A DNA stretch of 64,000 nt from Kordiimonas lipolytica (GTDB taxonomy: Bacteria > Pseudomonadota > Alphaproteobacteria > Sphingomonadales > Kordiimonadaceae), in NCBI RefSeq assembly GCF_001550065.1, contig NZ_LRUB01000023.1, forward strand, positions 1-64,000, given 5' to 3'. Shown one piece after another: positions 54,282 through 63,590 of this stretch (the first letter of the stretch is position 1; the number at the start of each line of letters is the position of its first letter). Under the pieces are notes generated by a model. That model did not search any database and had not been told where the DNA came from. It saw only the letters and a list, made by a program, of their open reading frames with translations. A program made the position numbers and the translations under genes.

Positions 54282-54938
54282 TTAGGCACTCCTTTTATGT
54301 TTCATACAGCGTTCAGCCATCGCAGCTTGTACTTCTTCGTCACTGACCTGGGAGAAATCCCCATACCAGTGGCCTACGCCCCAGAAAGGATCTGGCTTGA
54401 ACGGACAAACGAGCCGATCCACCTGCCGTGCCAGTTGAGCACATGAATCAACGGCGCCGACCGGCACTGCAGCAATGATTTCCCGGGCATGCATTTTCTT
54501 GCAGGCTGCGACGGCTACCTGCATGGTGGCGCCGGTGGCCAACCCATCATCGACGAGGATCACGGTCCTGTTGTCCAGCTTGGGTGCGGGCCGGCCACCA
54601 CGATACGACTCATTCCGGCGCGCCAGCTCGGCCTGTTCCTTCGTCAACACCTGGTCGAAGACTTCCTCGCTCAGGTGCAGTTGCCCGATAATATGCTCGT
54701 TGAGGACACAAAGTCCGCCGACCGAGATGGCTCCCATCGCCAGCTCTTCCTGGCCGGGTACACCCAGTTTGCGCACCAACATGATATCAAACGCCAGCCC
54801 CAGTGTGTCTGCAACCTCACGGGCGATGGGAACGCCGCCACGGGGCAGTGCAAGGATAAGGACATCCTGCCGGTCCGTGTAATCGACCAGTGCGGCGGCA
54901 AGAGCCCGCCCAGCCTCAGTGCGGTCACGATATTTCAT
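54282..54938 (-). CDS. phosphoribosyltransferase-fold protein
   Basis: The 218-residue protein has the PRPP loop VILVDDGLATGATM and LPRGGVPIAREVA, typical of type I phosphoribosyltransferases. The start at MKYRDRTEAG is preferred; longer in-frame starts would extend into the upstream hydrolase gene. It overlaps that gene by 14 bp and is 3 bp from the esterase gene. Substrate unknown. Confidence 0.9.
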   Translation of the reverse strand: MKYRDRTEAGRALAAALVDYTDRQDVLILALPRGGVPIAREVADTLGLAFDIMLVRKLGVPGQEELAMGAISVGGLCVLNEHIIGQLHLSEEVFDQVLTKEQAELARRNESYRGGRPAPKLDNRTVILVDDGLATGATMQVAVAACKKMHAREIIAAVPVGAVDSCAQLARQVDRLVCPFKPDPFWGVGHWYGDFSQVSDEEVQAAMAERCMKHKRSA

Positions 54939-55620
54939 GGCGCGTTCCCGAATGATGTTTGATCCAGTCTGCGGCAAGGTGGGCAACTTTATCGAGAGCC
55001 CCATGTTCCTCAAACAGGTGACCGGCACCGGGGACGACGTGAATGTCAGACCGATCGTTGAGCCTCGCGAGAGCCTGTTCATTGAGGTCAAGAACCTGCC
55101 GGTCATCACCCCCGACGATCAATAGCGTAGGCGCTTTGACATGGGGCAGATATTCTCCTGCCAGGTCCGGGCGTCCGCCACGGGACACAATAGACGTAAC
55201 GTTGTCTGGGCTTTCCGCCGCGGCGATCAGGGCGGCGGCTGCCCCAGTGCTGGAGCCGAAAAAGGCACGCTCTAGATGTTTGGTTCGGTCATTGGTTTTC
55301 ACCCAGTGCCCAATCTGCACAAGCCGGTCGGCTAACAGGGTAATATCGAACCGCAGCTTGAAGGTCATCTGGTCTTCTCGGCCTTCCTTTTCCGTCAGCA
55401 GGTCGGTAAGCAAGGTGGCGATATGCTGCTGATGGAAGATTTCGGCTACATACCAATTCCGGGGGCTGAAACGGCTGCTGCCGCTGCCGTGTGCGAATAT
55501 CGCGATCTGCCTAGCCTCTCCCGGGATAGTCAGCCGCCCTTCAAGGGCGACTGTGGCAAGTGGAATGTCAATGCGCAGGTCGTGAATCTGATCCTGCAGT
55601 TGATCGTGAAGGGTAGGCAT
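54925..55620 (-). CDS. alpha/beta hydrolase (dienelactone-hydrolase-like)
   Basis: 231 residues. Oxyanion region FAHGSGSSRFSPRN, nucleophile Ser in FFGSSTGAAAAL, acid Asp in VGGDDRQVLD, and His in GAGHLFEE make a complete triad. Proteins joining such a hydrolase to a phosphoribosyltransferase are known; here the two are separate overlapping genes. Confidence 0.88.
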   Translation of the reverse strand: MPTLHDQLQDQIHDLRIDIPLATVALEGRLTIPGEARQIAIFAHGSGSSRFSPRNWYVAEIFHQQHIATLLTDLLTEKEGREDQMTFKLRFDITLLADRLVQIGHWVKTNDRTKHLERAFFGSSTGAAAALIAAAESPDNVTSIVSRGGRPDLAGEYLPHVKAPTLLIVGGDDRQVLDLNEQALARLNDRSDIHVVPGAGHLFEEHGALDKVAHLAADWIKHHSGTRHEIS

Positions 55621-55656
55621 TGTGGTCCCCTTTTCGATTGGTTAGCATCCCCTCTT

Positions 55657-56151
55657 TCAGCGGCCCTGCGCGTCGGGGTTGCTGGCTTGGGTGTCGTCTT
55701 TTTCCTGCAGTTTTTTCAGCCGGGCTGGCAAGGTTTGTTCAGGCACGCCGATCAGGTTCTTTGCATATTCCCCGGATATTTTGGCGAGCGTCGCTTTATT
55801 CAGGCCTGCCTTCAGCATCGCCATGGTTTTAGGCAGGGCAATTAGGATGAGGCTGTCGATTTCCTTATGGGCAACAGCGTCGTTGAGTTCTTGCGCCACA
55901 GCATCCAGAAAGGCCTCGCTTTCCTGCTCTGGGAAATTAGCGTGGTCTTCGTAAGCATAGGCATGGTGAGATGCAGAGCCATGGCCGTGTCCTGGTCGAT
56001 CAGCGGCCAGATCGCCCTGTTGCTTGCGGGCAGCAGGGTGTTCCAGTTCCAGATAACGCAGCATGGCGCCATTCAAATGGCCGCGCGTATAAATCTCCGC
56101 ATGGGCACGGTCGGCAAGCAAAACCCATTCATGATTGACGATAGTTGACAT
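55657..56151 (-). CDS. host-attachment-protein-family protein (AtsR/baeRF-like)
   Basis: The 164-residue protein has the start WVLLADRAHAEIYTRG and the end LPKTMAMLKAGLNKATLAKISGEYAKNL, characteristic of the family named for attachment to host cells and related to eRF1 domain 2 folds. The start at MSTIVN has GGAGAAA upstream. First gene of a five-gene operon with an FNR/FixK box 59 bp upstream. Confidence 0.88.
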   Translation of the reverse strand: MSTIVNHEWVLLADRAHAEIYTRGHLNGAMLRYLELEHPAARKQQGDLAADRPGHGHGSASHHAYAYEDHANFPEQESEAFLDAVAQELNDAVAHKEIDSLILIALPKTMAMLKAGLNKATLAKISGEYAKNLIGVPEQTLPARLKKLQEKDDTQASNPDAQGR

Positions 56152-56209
56152 GGCTTTCTCCAGCATTGGAAGCGATGCCCAACTGTACCAACCGAGCATC
56201 AATTGTACA

Positions 56210-56223
56210 TTGATCTGCATCAA
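56210..56223. promoter_or_regulatory. FNR/FixK-type box between divergent operons
   Basis: TTGATCTGCATCAA lies 59 bp before the host-attachment-like gene and 82 bp before the response-regulator gene. It may serve either or both directions. Confidence 0.8.
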
Positions 56224-56305
56224 TGCCACTGGAACGCCAGCGGTATTGCTTTAGCGCAACCGGCAATTGTGCTAGTGTCGTCAGCCTGAGAGGACACAAT
56301 CTGAC

Positions 56306-57055
56306 ATGGGCAGAATATTAGTTGTCGATGATGATCCCCGTGTGCGCCAGATGCTGCAACGGTATTTGTCGGGGGAAGGATTTCAGACGGTGCTCGCTGC
56401 AGATTTGCGGCAGGCAGGACAGTCGCTGAAAGAGCAACCAGTCAGCCTTGTCATCCTTGATATTAATCTTGGGAGTGATGACGGCCTGGATTTTGCTCGT
56501 GAGGTACGTGCCGCCGACGGTGGCCTGCCGATCATTATCCTGTCAGGAAAGGACGATGTTGTGGACCGCATCGTTGGGCTGGAAGTTGGTGCCGACGATT
56601 ATGTGACCAAACCATTCCACCTGCGCGAATTGCTGGCGCGTATCAAGACGGTTCTGCGGCGCAGCGCCACCCGCAGGGATGGCACCAGGCGGGATATGAC
56701 CGCGAATGACAGTGCCATTCGGTTCGGAGCCTGGTATTTGCTGCGGGGCAGCCGACGACTGCTGCGGGAAGATGGGGCCGAGCATGTCCTGACCACTGGC
56801 GAGTTCAAGCTTCTGGACGCCCTGACCCGGCACCCCCAACGCGTGCTCAGTCGCGACAGACTTCTTGATATGGTCGCGGGACGCAACTGGACCCCGTTTG
56901 ACCGTAGTATCGATACACAGATCCGCCGCCTGCGCAGCAAGGTTGAGGAAAATCCGGCGGCCCCCAGCCTGATCAAAACCGTGCGCGGCGAGGGCTATAT
57001 GCTGGCTGTGCGGGTGGAAAATGGTGTGCAGGTGCCCGGTGTTCTTCAAGGCTGA
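56306..57055 (+). CDS. OmpR/PhoB-family response regulator
   Basis: 249 residues. Receiver with DDD at 8-10, phospho-acceptor Asp52 in VILDINLG, and a C-terminal winged helix ending SIDTQIRRLRSKVEENP...IKTVRGEGYMLAV. The PAS hybrid kinase 107 bp downstream is the obvious partner. It might act on the 10-bp direct repeats upstream of fixK. Confidence 0.92.
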   Translation: MGRILVVDDDPRVRQMLQRYLSGEGFQTVLAADLRQAGQSLKEQPVSLVILDINLGSDDGLDFAREVRAADGGLPIIILSGKDDVVDRIVGLEVGADDYVTKPFHLRELLARIKTVLRRSATRRDGTRRDMTANDSAIRFGAWYLLRGSRRLLREDGAEHVLTTGEFKLLDALTRHPQRVLSRDRLLDMVAGRNWTPFDRSIDTQIRRLRSKVEENPAAPSLIKTVRGEGYMLAVRVENGVQVPGVLQG

Positions 57056-57075
57056 CGGCAGCTTGCTATCTGACA

Positions 57076-57089
57076 TTGACTGAAATCAA
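57076..57089 (+). promoter_or_regulatory. FNR/FixK-type box
   Basis: TTGACTGAAATCAA lies 73 bp before the kinase start, giving the kinase its own low-oxygen promoter apart from the response-regulator gene. Confidence 0.8.
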
Positions 57090-57162
57090 TAAGTAGTATC
57101 ATGGAGCTTGCTATATAATCAGACGGGAATTGCACCTATTCCTGAACGAGGAGAAGGCCATC

Positions 57163-58737
57163 GTGAACGACGCCTCCGTACCGCACGAGAAGGACGCACA
57201 GGGGGGAAGCCGTCAGGTCGACTTGCAGGCAAAATGGCATGCCGTCGTAGAATCTCTGGTGCATGCTCTTATCGTGATCGATGACCGCGGCATAATCCAG
57301 GAAGTGAATCCTGCAACCCTTGAGCTTTTTGGGTATGACGAAGGCGAAATGGTTGGCCAGAATGTATCTATGTTGATGCCTGAGCCCTATCGCCACGAGC
57401 ACGACAGCTATCTGGCACGCTATAAGAAGACGGGCGAGAAACGCATTATAGGCATTGGGCGCGAAGTTCTGGCCATGCGCAAAGACGGCAAGACATTCCC
57501 TGTACTTCTTTCGGTAGGGGAGGCGCTTGATGGCGGCCCCCGGTCTTTTTTTTTCGGGGTCATCTATGACCTGACGGAAGCCAAACAGAATGAAGAACGA
57601 TTGGTTGACGCGCAGAAGACAGAGGCGGTCACCCAGCTGACAGCCGGCATCGCGCATGATTTCAACAATATGCTGACCGTGATTCAGGGCAATCTGGAGA
57701 TGCTGGACGCCCATGTGGCAGACCGGGACGGTCGCGAGCTTCTGAGCGAAGTTCTGGGCGCCATCGAGGATGGTGGGCGTTTGGTCAAGCAACTTCTGGC
57801 CTTTAGCCGGAAGCAGACGCTTGATCCACGGGTAATTGACCTGAACCAACTGGTGGCCGGATTGCTGAAGTTGCTCAGGCGCACCATCAGCGAAAACATC
57901 GAGATACGGGACATATTGGGGGCAGGTATGACCCCGGTGGAAGTGGACCCTCAGCAGCTTGAAAATGCGATACTGAACCTGGTGATCAATGCCCGGGACG
58001 CTATGCCGGGCGGCGGTCGGATCAGCATCGAAACAGATATGGTGGACGCGGATAACGTCATGCCAGGAGCGGACATTCACCCAAGCACAGACCGCTATGC
58101 CCGTATCACCATCCGCGACAGCGGCCCCGGCATCCCCGAAGACATCATGTCGCGCATTTTCGAACCATTTTTTTCGACGAAGGCGCCGGGCAAGGGGTCA
58201 GGGCTCGGGCTCAGCATGGCGCAGGGCTTTACCCGCCAGTCTGGCGGTGACCTCCTTCTGGAAACTATCCCGGGTCAGGGGACAACCCTGTCCATCTTGC
58301 TGCCCGGTTTGACCAGTGTCCAGCCCACCAGTCGGCGCCCACAGTTTGAGACCGATCCAAATGCACCCGTCCGGGGTGGTAAAGAGACCATTCTGCTGGT
58401 GGAAGATGATGCCCGGGTGCGCCGGGCCAACACGCGCCGGCTTGTAGCGTTGGGATATCGCGTCCTTGAAGCGGCCGATGGACCAACTGCGCTGGACATA
58501 CTGCTGAAGCATGACAATGTGGAGGTGCTGTTTTCGGATATCATTATGCCCGGTGGCATGCTGGGCAACGAGCTTGCCGAAAAGGCACGCCTTATGCGCC
58601 CCAAGCTCAAGATTTTGCTGACGACCGGCTATGCGGAAGATGCGGTGTCAGGGCGCGGCTCGCCCTTTGACCTGCTCAGCAAGCCCTTCAGAGGCAAACA
58701 ACTTGCTGCGAAGGTGCGAACACTCCTGGACAATTGA
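57163..58737 (+). CDS. PAS-domain hybrid histidine kinase, FixL-like but lacking the haem His
   Basis: The 524-residue cytoplasmic protein starts at GTG 57163, preceded by GAGGAGAAGG. One PAS domain (about 25-145) strongly resembles FixL (RHEHDSYLARY...IIGIGREV...RKDGKTFP), but the position of the FixL haem His, in DPHIIGIG, is Arg94 here (EKRIIGIG). The kinase core has His165 in AGIAHDFNNMLT and an ATPase domain with DSGPGIP and GLGLSMAQG. A C-terminal receiver follows with Asp in LFSDIIMPGG. No transmembrane segment. Confidence 0.92.
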   Translation: MNDASVPHEKDAQGGSRQVDLQAKWHAVVESLVHALIVIDDRGIIQEVNPATLELFGYDEGEMVGQNVSMLMPEPYRHEHDSYLARYKKTGEKRIIGIGREVLAMRKDGKTFPVLLSVGEALDGGPRSFFFGVIYDLTEAKQNEERLVDAQKTEAVTQLTAGIAHDFNNMLTVIQGNLEMLDAHVADRDGRELLSEVLGAIEDGGRLVKQLLAFSRKQTLDPRVIDLNQLVAGLLKLLRRTISENIEIRDILGAGMTPVEVDPQQLENAILNLVINARDAMPGGGRISIETDMVDADNVMPGADIHPSTDRYARITIRDSGPGIPEDIMSRIFEPFFSTKAPGKGSGLGLSMAQGFTRQSGGDLLLETIPGQGTTLSILLPGLTSVQPTSRRPQFETDPNAPVRGGKETILLVEDDARVRRANTRRLVALGYRVLEAADGPTALDILLKHDNVEVLFSDIIMPGGMLGNELAEKARLMRPKLKILLTTGYAEDAVSGRGSPFDLLSKPFRGKQLAAKVRTLLDN

Positions 58738-58881
58738 CGCAGGGCACTGCCGCCGCAGTGACCGCCAGCCCTTGGGGTAAAAAACACCCCCCGGTCATTT
58801 CTGGACAGAGGGTGAGGCTCAGGGAGGTAGGGACGCCGTATGAGAGCGGTGCTTAGGGGGCGGGCGCACAGTCCAATATAG

Positions 58882-59595
58882 TCAGTTCACAAAGACAGTT
58901 TCGGCCATATATTCCAGAGAACGGAGGTCGTAGATAGTGACCTCGCGGCCGGGCTTGGCCTGAATAATACCCTGGCGTTTGAATTTGCTGAGTACTCGGC
59001 AGACTGTTTCCTGGGTCAGGCCCAGATAGTCAGCGATGTCGATCCGTGACATCGGCAGGCTGAGGGTGCGGCTTTCGCAACTGTTTTTGGACATGTTCGC
59101 ATGCCAGGTCACAAGGAAGGAGGCGACCCGCTCCGCAGGATGTTTGCGGCCGAGAGAAATGATATGATCCATCTGGTGCGCTGAGGCCTGGTGGACCACT
59201 TGCATCATTTGCCGCGCCAATGCGGGCGACCGGGTGATGGCCGCTTCCAGTTGCAGAATGGGATAACAGAGAACAGTCACATCGGTAACGGCCTCGGCGC
59301 AGTACTGCGCCTCCTCTTCAAAGGGCTCACCGACCAAGTCACCCGCACCCAGGAAGCCGATGATCTGGCGACGCCCATCCATCAGGATCTTGCTTGTCTT
59401 TATGGTGCCTTCCGTAATTTCGTAAATCGACGTCTGCGGATCACCATCATGAAACAGAACACTGTTTCGAAGTAGCCGACGTTGTGTAGAGGTGAGAAAA
59501 GAGGACAGTCTGGTGCCACCCTCTTTCAGCATACCGGTTCTAGAGACGGAATGTGGAATCCTTGGATCAGTGGAATCAGAAATCTGGCGCGTCAT
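58882..59595 (-). CDS. fixK: Crp/Fnr-family regulator, FixK type
   Basis: 237 residues. The cyclic-nucleotide-like sensor fold is followed by a helix-turn-helix SRIDIADYLGLTQETVCRVLSKF; the E-T-V-x-R pattern recognises TTGAT sites. The N-terminal Cys cluster of FNR is missing, so it is of FixK type and does not sense oxygen by an Fe-S cluster. Start at MTRQIS (GGAGA upstream). It is the best candidate for reading the FNR/FixK boxes in this window. Three TGTCAC repeats lie upstream. Confidence 0.9.
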   Translation of the reverse strand: MTRQISDSTDPRIPHSVSRTGMLKEGGTRLSSFLTSTQRRLLRNSVLFHDGDPQTSIYEITEGTIKTSKILMDGRRQIIGFLGAGDLVGEPFEEEAQYCAEAVTDVTVLCYPILQLEAAITRSPALARQMMQVVHQASAHQMDHIISLGRKHPAERVASFLVTWHANMSKNSCESRTLSLPMSRIDIADYLGLTQETVCRVLSKFKRQGIIQAKPGREVTIYDLRSLEYMAETVFVN

Positions 59596-59670
59596 GACAG
59601 TCTCCGGCGAAAGTTTGGAACCTATGAAGGGTACAGTCGCACGGGAAGGTAACCGTGGCACGCGATGTAT

Positions 59671-59696
59671 GTGACACTGTGTGACAAATGGTGACA
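59671..59696 (-). promoter_or_regulatory. three GTGACA direct repeats with 10-bp period upstream of fixK
   Basis: GTGACA begins at 59671, 59681 and 59691, so all three lie on one face of the helix, 76-101 bp before the fixK start and just after the CBS gene. Such spacing is typical of OmpR/PhoB-type binding sites. Confidence 0.6.
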
Positions 59697-59721
59697 AATA
59701 TCGCTAAAGCGGCAGCTCTTT

Positions 59722-60162
59722 TCAGGGGTGGTATGGTGGGGTGTTCCCGTCTTTGGGTACTGGCGCCACTAGGTCGATAGTGGCCAGGGAGGGCATTAGC
59801 GCCACAATATCCTTGAGGGAGATTACACCGGCAATCTTGCCTTCGGCGTCTTTGACCGGCAAACATCGGACGTTGTTGATTTGCATGAGGCGTGCAACAT
59901 CGACGATATCCTCAATCGGGCTGCACCAGATGGCGTGACGGGTCATCAAATCTTCGGGCGTCAGATCAAAAACATTGGGCCCCAAAACCATCCCGCGCCT
60001 TACGAGGTCGCCTGCAGTGAGAACGCCAACCAACACGCCGCGGCAATCACAAACCGGCAGCAAGCCGATTGCGTGTTGTCTTAGCGCTCTGGCGGTATGC
60101 GGAATGGGCGCATCGGTCGAAATAGAGACGGGGGCAATATCAATGATATCCTTTACTTGCAT
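59722..60162 (-). CDS. CBS-domain pair protein
   Basis: About 146 residues: first CBS VKDIIDIAPVSISTDAPIPHTARAL, second EDLMTRHAIWCSPIEDIVDVARLM. AGGAG abuts an upstream ATG, so the second ATG (60162) at a 9-nt spacing is the better start. It lies 38 bp after hsp20 on the same strand, behind the same FNR/FixK box. Confidence 0.88.
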   Translation of the reverse strand: MQVKDIIDIAPVSISTDAPIPHTARALRQHAIGLLPVCDCRGVLVGVLTAGDLVRRGMVLGPNVFDLTPEDLMTRHAIWCSPIEDIVDVARLMQINNVRCLPVKDAEGKIAGVISLKDIVALMPSLATIDLVAPVPKDGNTPPYHP

Positions 60163-60200
60163 GACGCTCATCTCCTATTGCTACCAAACCCGAGGCGCTG

Positions 60201-60698
60201 TCAGTCCTTTTTGACCGAGATCTTGCGTTCCTGTTTTTTGGTGGCTTTGGATTTCGGGATCAGAATTCGCAGCACGCCCTGTTGCAGGGTGGCTTCGATT
60301 TTGGCCTCATCGGGTTCTATCGGCAGGTCTAATTCCCTGTAGAAAGCGCCGCTATCACACTCCTGATGCAGAATCTCAGCGTCGGAGTCATGCAGGATCT
60401 CCTCACGGTGACCACGCAGGATCAGGCGCTGCCCGGACAGCGTGATGTCGATGTCATCGAGCGCCATGCCAGGGACGTCTGCGCAAATATCCAGGTGGGA
60501 GTCTGTCAGCATTGCGTCGATCGGGATGGGGTGTTTACCATTGACGCTGCCGCGCCATGGCATGGTGACCCGAACCTTGGGCGCGTAATCGTGAAAGAGC
60601 CGGTCAACTTCTTCATGTAGACGGTGCAGTGGCGTGAGAATGGCCCGTTGAGCAAATGCTTCCGCATTGTCGCGGGACGTTTTTATCAGGTCATCCAT
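60201..60698 (-). CDS. Hsp20/alpha-crystallin-family chaperone
   Basis: The 165-residue protein has an alpha-crystallin domain (DICADVPGMALDDIDITLSGQRLILRG ... FYRELDLPIEPDEAKIEATLQQGVLRILIPK) with the C-terminal I-x-I-type end. ATP-independent holdase for denatured proteins. An FNR/FixK box is 81 bp upstream. A second, partial hsp20 is at the right edge. Confidence 0.93.
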   Translation of the reverse strand: MDDLIKTSRDNAEAFAQRAILTPLHRLHEEVDRLFHDYAPKVRVTMPWRGSVNGKHPIPIDAMLTDSHLDICADVPGMALDDIDITLSGQRLILRGHREEILHDSDAEILHQECDSGAFYRELDLPIEPDEAKIEATLQQGVLRILIPKSKATKKQERKISVKKD

Positions 60699-60778
60699 AA
60701 AATCCTCCTGTTGGGGCGAGGTGAAGCCGAAAATAGTGTCTGTATGATTTCAATATGAATGAACCGTGTGCCGCCGCA

Positions 60779-60792
60779 TTGATTGCAGTCAA
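60779..60792 (-). promoter_or_regulatory. FNR/FixK-type box
   Basis: TTGATTGCAGTCAA (one deviation, GTCAA) lies between ppsA and hsp20, 81 bp before hsp20. Confidence 0.7.
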
Positions 60793-60812
60793 CAACAGTG
60801 AACCGCAATGAC

Positions 60813-63239
60813 TTACTGCACCATGTCTTCCATAAGGGCCGTTTTCTGCAGTGCGCGCTCCGTGGCGGCGACAGTTTCGAAAATATCGAAAAAGACGTCG
60901 CTTGTGACGCTCATGGAATCGATCCCGATCTCCACCAGGAATTCAGCGAAATCGGGATAGTCCGATGGTGCCTGGCCACATATGCCGATGGGTACGCCAC
61001 TCAGGTGGGCACCTTCGACAGCCATCGTGATTGCCCTCTTGACGGCCGGATCACGCTCGTCAAAGGTTTCAGCCAAAAGAGCCGAGTCCCGGTCGATCCC
61101 CAGCGTGAGTTGGGTCAGGTCGTTCGAACCGATTGAAAAGCCGTCGAACCGTTCGGCAAACTCTGCGACCGACAGCACATTGCTTGGGATTTCGCACATG
61201 ATATAGACCTCGAGGCCATCTATGTCGCGCTTGAGGCCATGGGTGGACATGGCCGATAGAACAGCATCCGCTTCACCAAGGGTGCGGCAGAAAGGGATCA
61301 TGAGGCGGATATTATCGAACCCCATTTCGCTGCGCGCCCGCCTGACCGCAGCGCATTCAAGCGCGAAAGCCTTGGCATAGGCGGCGTGGATATATCGTGC
61401 CGCACCGCGGAAACCGATCATCGGGTTATCCTCTGCCTGTTCGTAGGTTGCTCCACCAAGTAACGCGGCATATTCGTTTGATTTGAAATCAGACAGCCGC
61501 ACGATCACGGGGCGTGGGTGGAAGGCGGCCGCGATCTTGGCGATACCCTCCGTCAGCATCTGAACGAAGAAGTCTGCGCCGCTTGTGAACGGTAATATGC
61601 GGTCCTTTATCTGTTGTTTGAGGTGCGTGTCGCTCAGCGTGTCCAGTTCTAACAGGGCCATGGGATGAACACCGATGGCGTGGGTGATGATAAATTCAAT
61701 TCTCGCCAACCCGACACCGTCGCTTGGCAATATACCCATCTGGAATGCCTGTTCCGGATCGGCGGCATTGAGCATGATTTTGGTGTGGGGCCGGGGCGTC
61801 TCGCCGATGTCTTTCCGCTCGGTCTTGAAGGCGACGACACCTTCAAGCACGCGGCCGGTTTCGCCAGCCGAGCAATCAACCGTTATGATGTCCCCATCCC
61901 TGATCGTTGCGGTGCCATTTTCTGTCCCGACGATGGCCGGGATACCAAGTTCCCGTGCAACAATGGCGCTGTGGCAGGTGCGACCGCCATGGTCAGTTAC
62001 GATGGCGGCAGCCTGCTTCATGATGGGTTCCCAATCCGGGCTGGTGGTTTCCGCCAGCAGGATATCGCCGGGCTGGAAGGCCCCAAGATGGTTCTTGTCT
62101 GTCACATGACGTGCGGTGCCTGTGGCGATCTTCTTGCCGATGGCGCGACCAGATGCCAAAGTGGTGGCCTTGCCGGTCAGTCGGTAGCGGATGATTATGG
62201 CGGGATCAACCAGCGCCTGAACCGTCTCAGGCCGTGCCTGCAGGATATATAGGCGACCGTCGCCAGCGTCCTTGGCCCACTCGATGTCCATGGGCGTTGC
62301 GTGGCCATAGTGGTCGCTATAGTGCCGTTCGATTTGTACGGCGGTCTCGGCAAGCGCGATAATCTCGTCATCCTGCAGACAGAAGCGAAGCTGCAGGCTG
62401 TCTGGTACAGGAACCGTCCGTGTGTCCATGGTTGCGTCGGTACCCGTAACCACTTTCTGGTGCTTGCGGCCCAGTTTATGCTGGAATACGGCTTTATATC
62501 CGGCTGCAAGGCGGCCTTTATGGACATAATATTCATCAGGCTCGACAAGCCCCTGGACGATGGCTTCACCACAGCCGTAGGCCGCGCTGACAAGCACGCA
62601 GTTACGGAATCCCGTTTCCGGGTCCAGCGTGAACATCACGCCGGAACAGGCTTCGTCTGAGGCGACCATACGCTGCACACCAACCGACAGCGAGACCGTC
62701 ATATGGTCGATCTTATGATCGATGCGGTAAGAAAGCGCCCGGTCGGTATAAAGGGAGGCATAGCAGCGCTTAACGGCATCCAGCAGGCTTTCAACCCCGG
62801 TGACCGACAGAAAGCTGTCATGCTGTCCGGCGAAGGAAAGCCCCGGCAGGTCTTCCGCCGTTGCGCTTGACCGCACAGCAACAGCGCATGCTTCGCCTTT
62901 GTCATTTGCCAAAGCCCTATAGGAATTCGAGATGGCGACAACCAGATCGTCCGGAAGGGCTGCTTCAAGAACCAGATTTCTGATGGCCTGGCCTATTTCA
63001 GCAAAGGTGTCCAGGTCCTGTTTTTTTAGCTGTTTGATCAATCCAGAGATCTGGGGCACTAGCCGGTTTTGGCTGAGGAAGTGTTTGAACCCTGCGGTGG
63101 TAATGGCAAACCCGTCCGGCACCGAAATGCCGGTTTCTGGCAGGCTTCGGGCAAGCTCACCCAAGGACGCGTTTTTGCCGCCAACGAGCGGGAGATCTTT
63201 GAGGGACAGGCGGTCGAAGGGCAACGTGAAACGGGTCAT
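60813..63239 (-). CDS. ppsA: phosphoenolpyruvate synthase
   Basis: The 808-residue enzyme makes PEP from pyruvate and ATP. N-terminal ATP-binding domain (VGGKNASLGEL, AVRSSATAEDLPGLSFAGQHDSFL), swivelling domain with the phospho-His in GGRTCHSAIVAREL, and PEP-binding TIM barrel (GSNDLTQLTLGIDRD, GICGQAPSDYP). The start at MTRFTL has GGAG upstream; a longer frame to 63308 runs through the promoter. An identical box to that of glgC is 69 bp upstream, linking gluconeogenesis to glycogen synthesis. Confidence 0.94.
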   Translation of the reverse strand: MTRFTLPFDRLSLKDLPLVGGKNASLGELARSLPETGISVPDGFAITTAGFKHFLSQNRLVPQISGLIKQLKKQDLDTFAEIGQAIRNLVLEAALPDDLVVAISNSYRALANDKGEACAVAVRSSATAEDLPGLSFAGQHDSFLSVTGVESLLDAVKRCYASLYTDRALSYRIDHKIDHMTVSLSVGVQRMVASDEACSGVMFTLDPETGFRNCVLVSAAYGCGEAIVQGLVEPDEYYVHKGRLAAGYKAVFQHKLGRKHQKVVTGTDATMDTRTVPVPDSLQLRFCLQDDEIIALAETAVQIERHYSDHYGHATPMDIEWAKDAGDGRLYILQARPETVQALVDPAIIIRYRLTGKATTLASGRAIGKKIATGTARHVTDKNHLGAFQPGDILLAETTSPDWEPIMKQAAAIVTDHGGRTCHSAIVARELGIPAIVGTENGTATIRDGDIITVDCSAGETGRVLEGVVAFKTERKDIGETPRPHTKIMLNAADPEQAFQMGILPSDGVGLARIEFIITHAIGVHPMALLELDTLSDTHLKQQIKDRILPFTSGADFFVQMLTEGIAKIAAAFHPRPVIVRLSDFKSNEYAALLGGATYEQAEDNPMIGFRGAARYIHAAYAKAFALECAAVRRARSEMGFDNIRLMIPFCRTLGEADAVLSAMSTHGLKRDIDGLEVYIMCEIPSNVLSVAEFAERFDGFSIGSNDLTQLTLGIDRDSALLAETFDERDPAVKRAITMAVEGAHLSGVPIGICGQAPSDYPDFAEFLVEIGIDSMSVTSDVFFDIFETVAATERALQKTALMEDMVQ

Positions 63240-63307
63240 GGTGGGCTCCGATGTGTTTGGATGGCTGACATGGCCCTGTATCTTAGGTGAAGAGCCATGC
63301 TCTACCA

Positions 63308-63321
63308 TTGACAGGGATCAA
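63308..63321 (-). promoter_or_regulatory. FNR/FixK-type box
   Basis: TTGACAGGGATCAA, 69 bp before ppsA, identical to the glgC box. Confidence 0.8.
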
Positions 63322-63590
63322 TATTCAAATCTGGAGGGGGATGCGCCCCAGGCCAATGGCACCTGGAATTTAGAATAGAAAATATACGGTACCCGCGATC
63401 CACTTAGCATCCAAGCCAGAGTTTCCTCCTGCCGGTCAGCGTCGTGGGTCGCGGGCCCGTTCACGATAGATCATCACGTTCCTGATCCGACAGTCCAATC
63501 GGTGCCTTGACAGACACTTTCATGAAGAGTTTTTCAGGCCTCGCTCCTCACCGTGTCCAGCCACGATAAGCTGACCTTGGAGCAGTTTCA

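Noticed and set aside
58770..58795. GGGGT...ACCCC hairpin after the hybrid kinase as a terminator
   Set aside because: Only a 5-bp stem with the A-run in the loop and no following T-run, so too weak to list.
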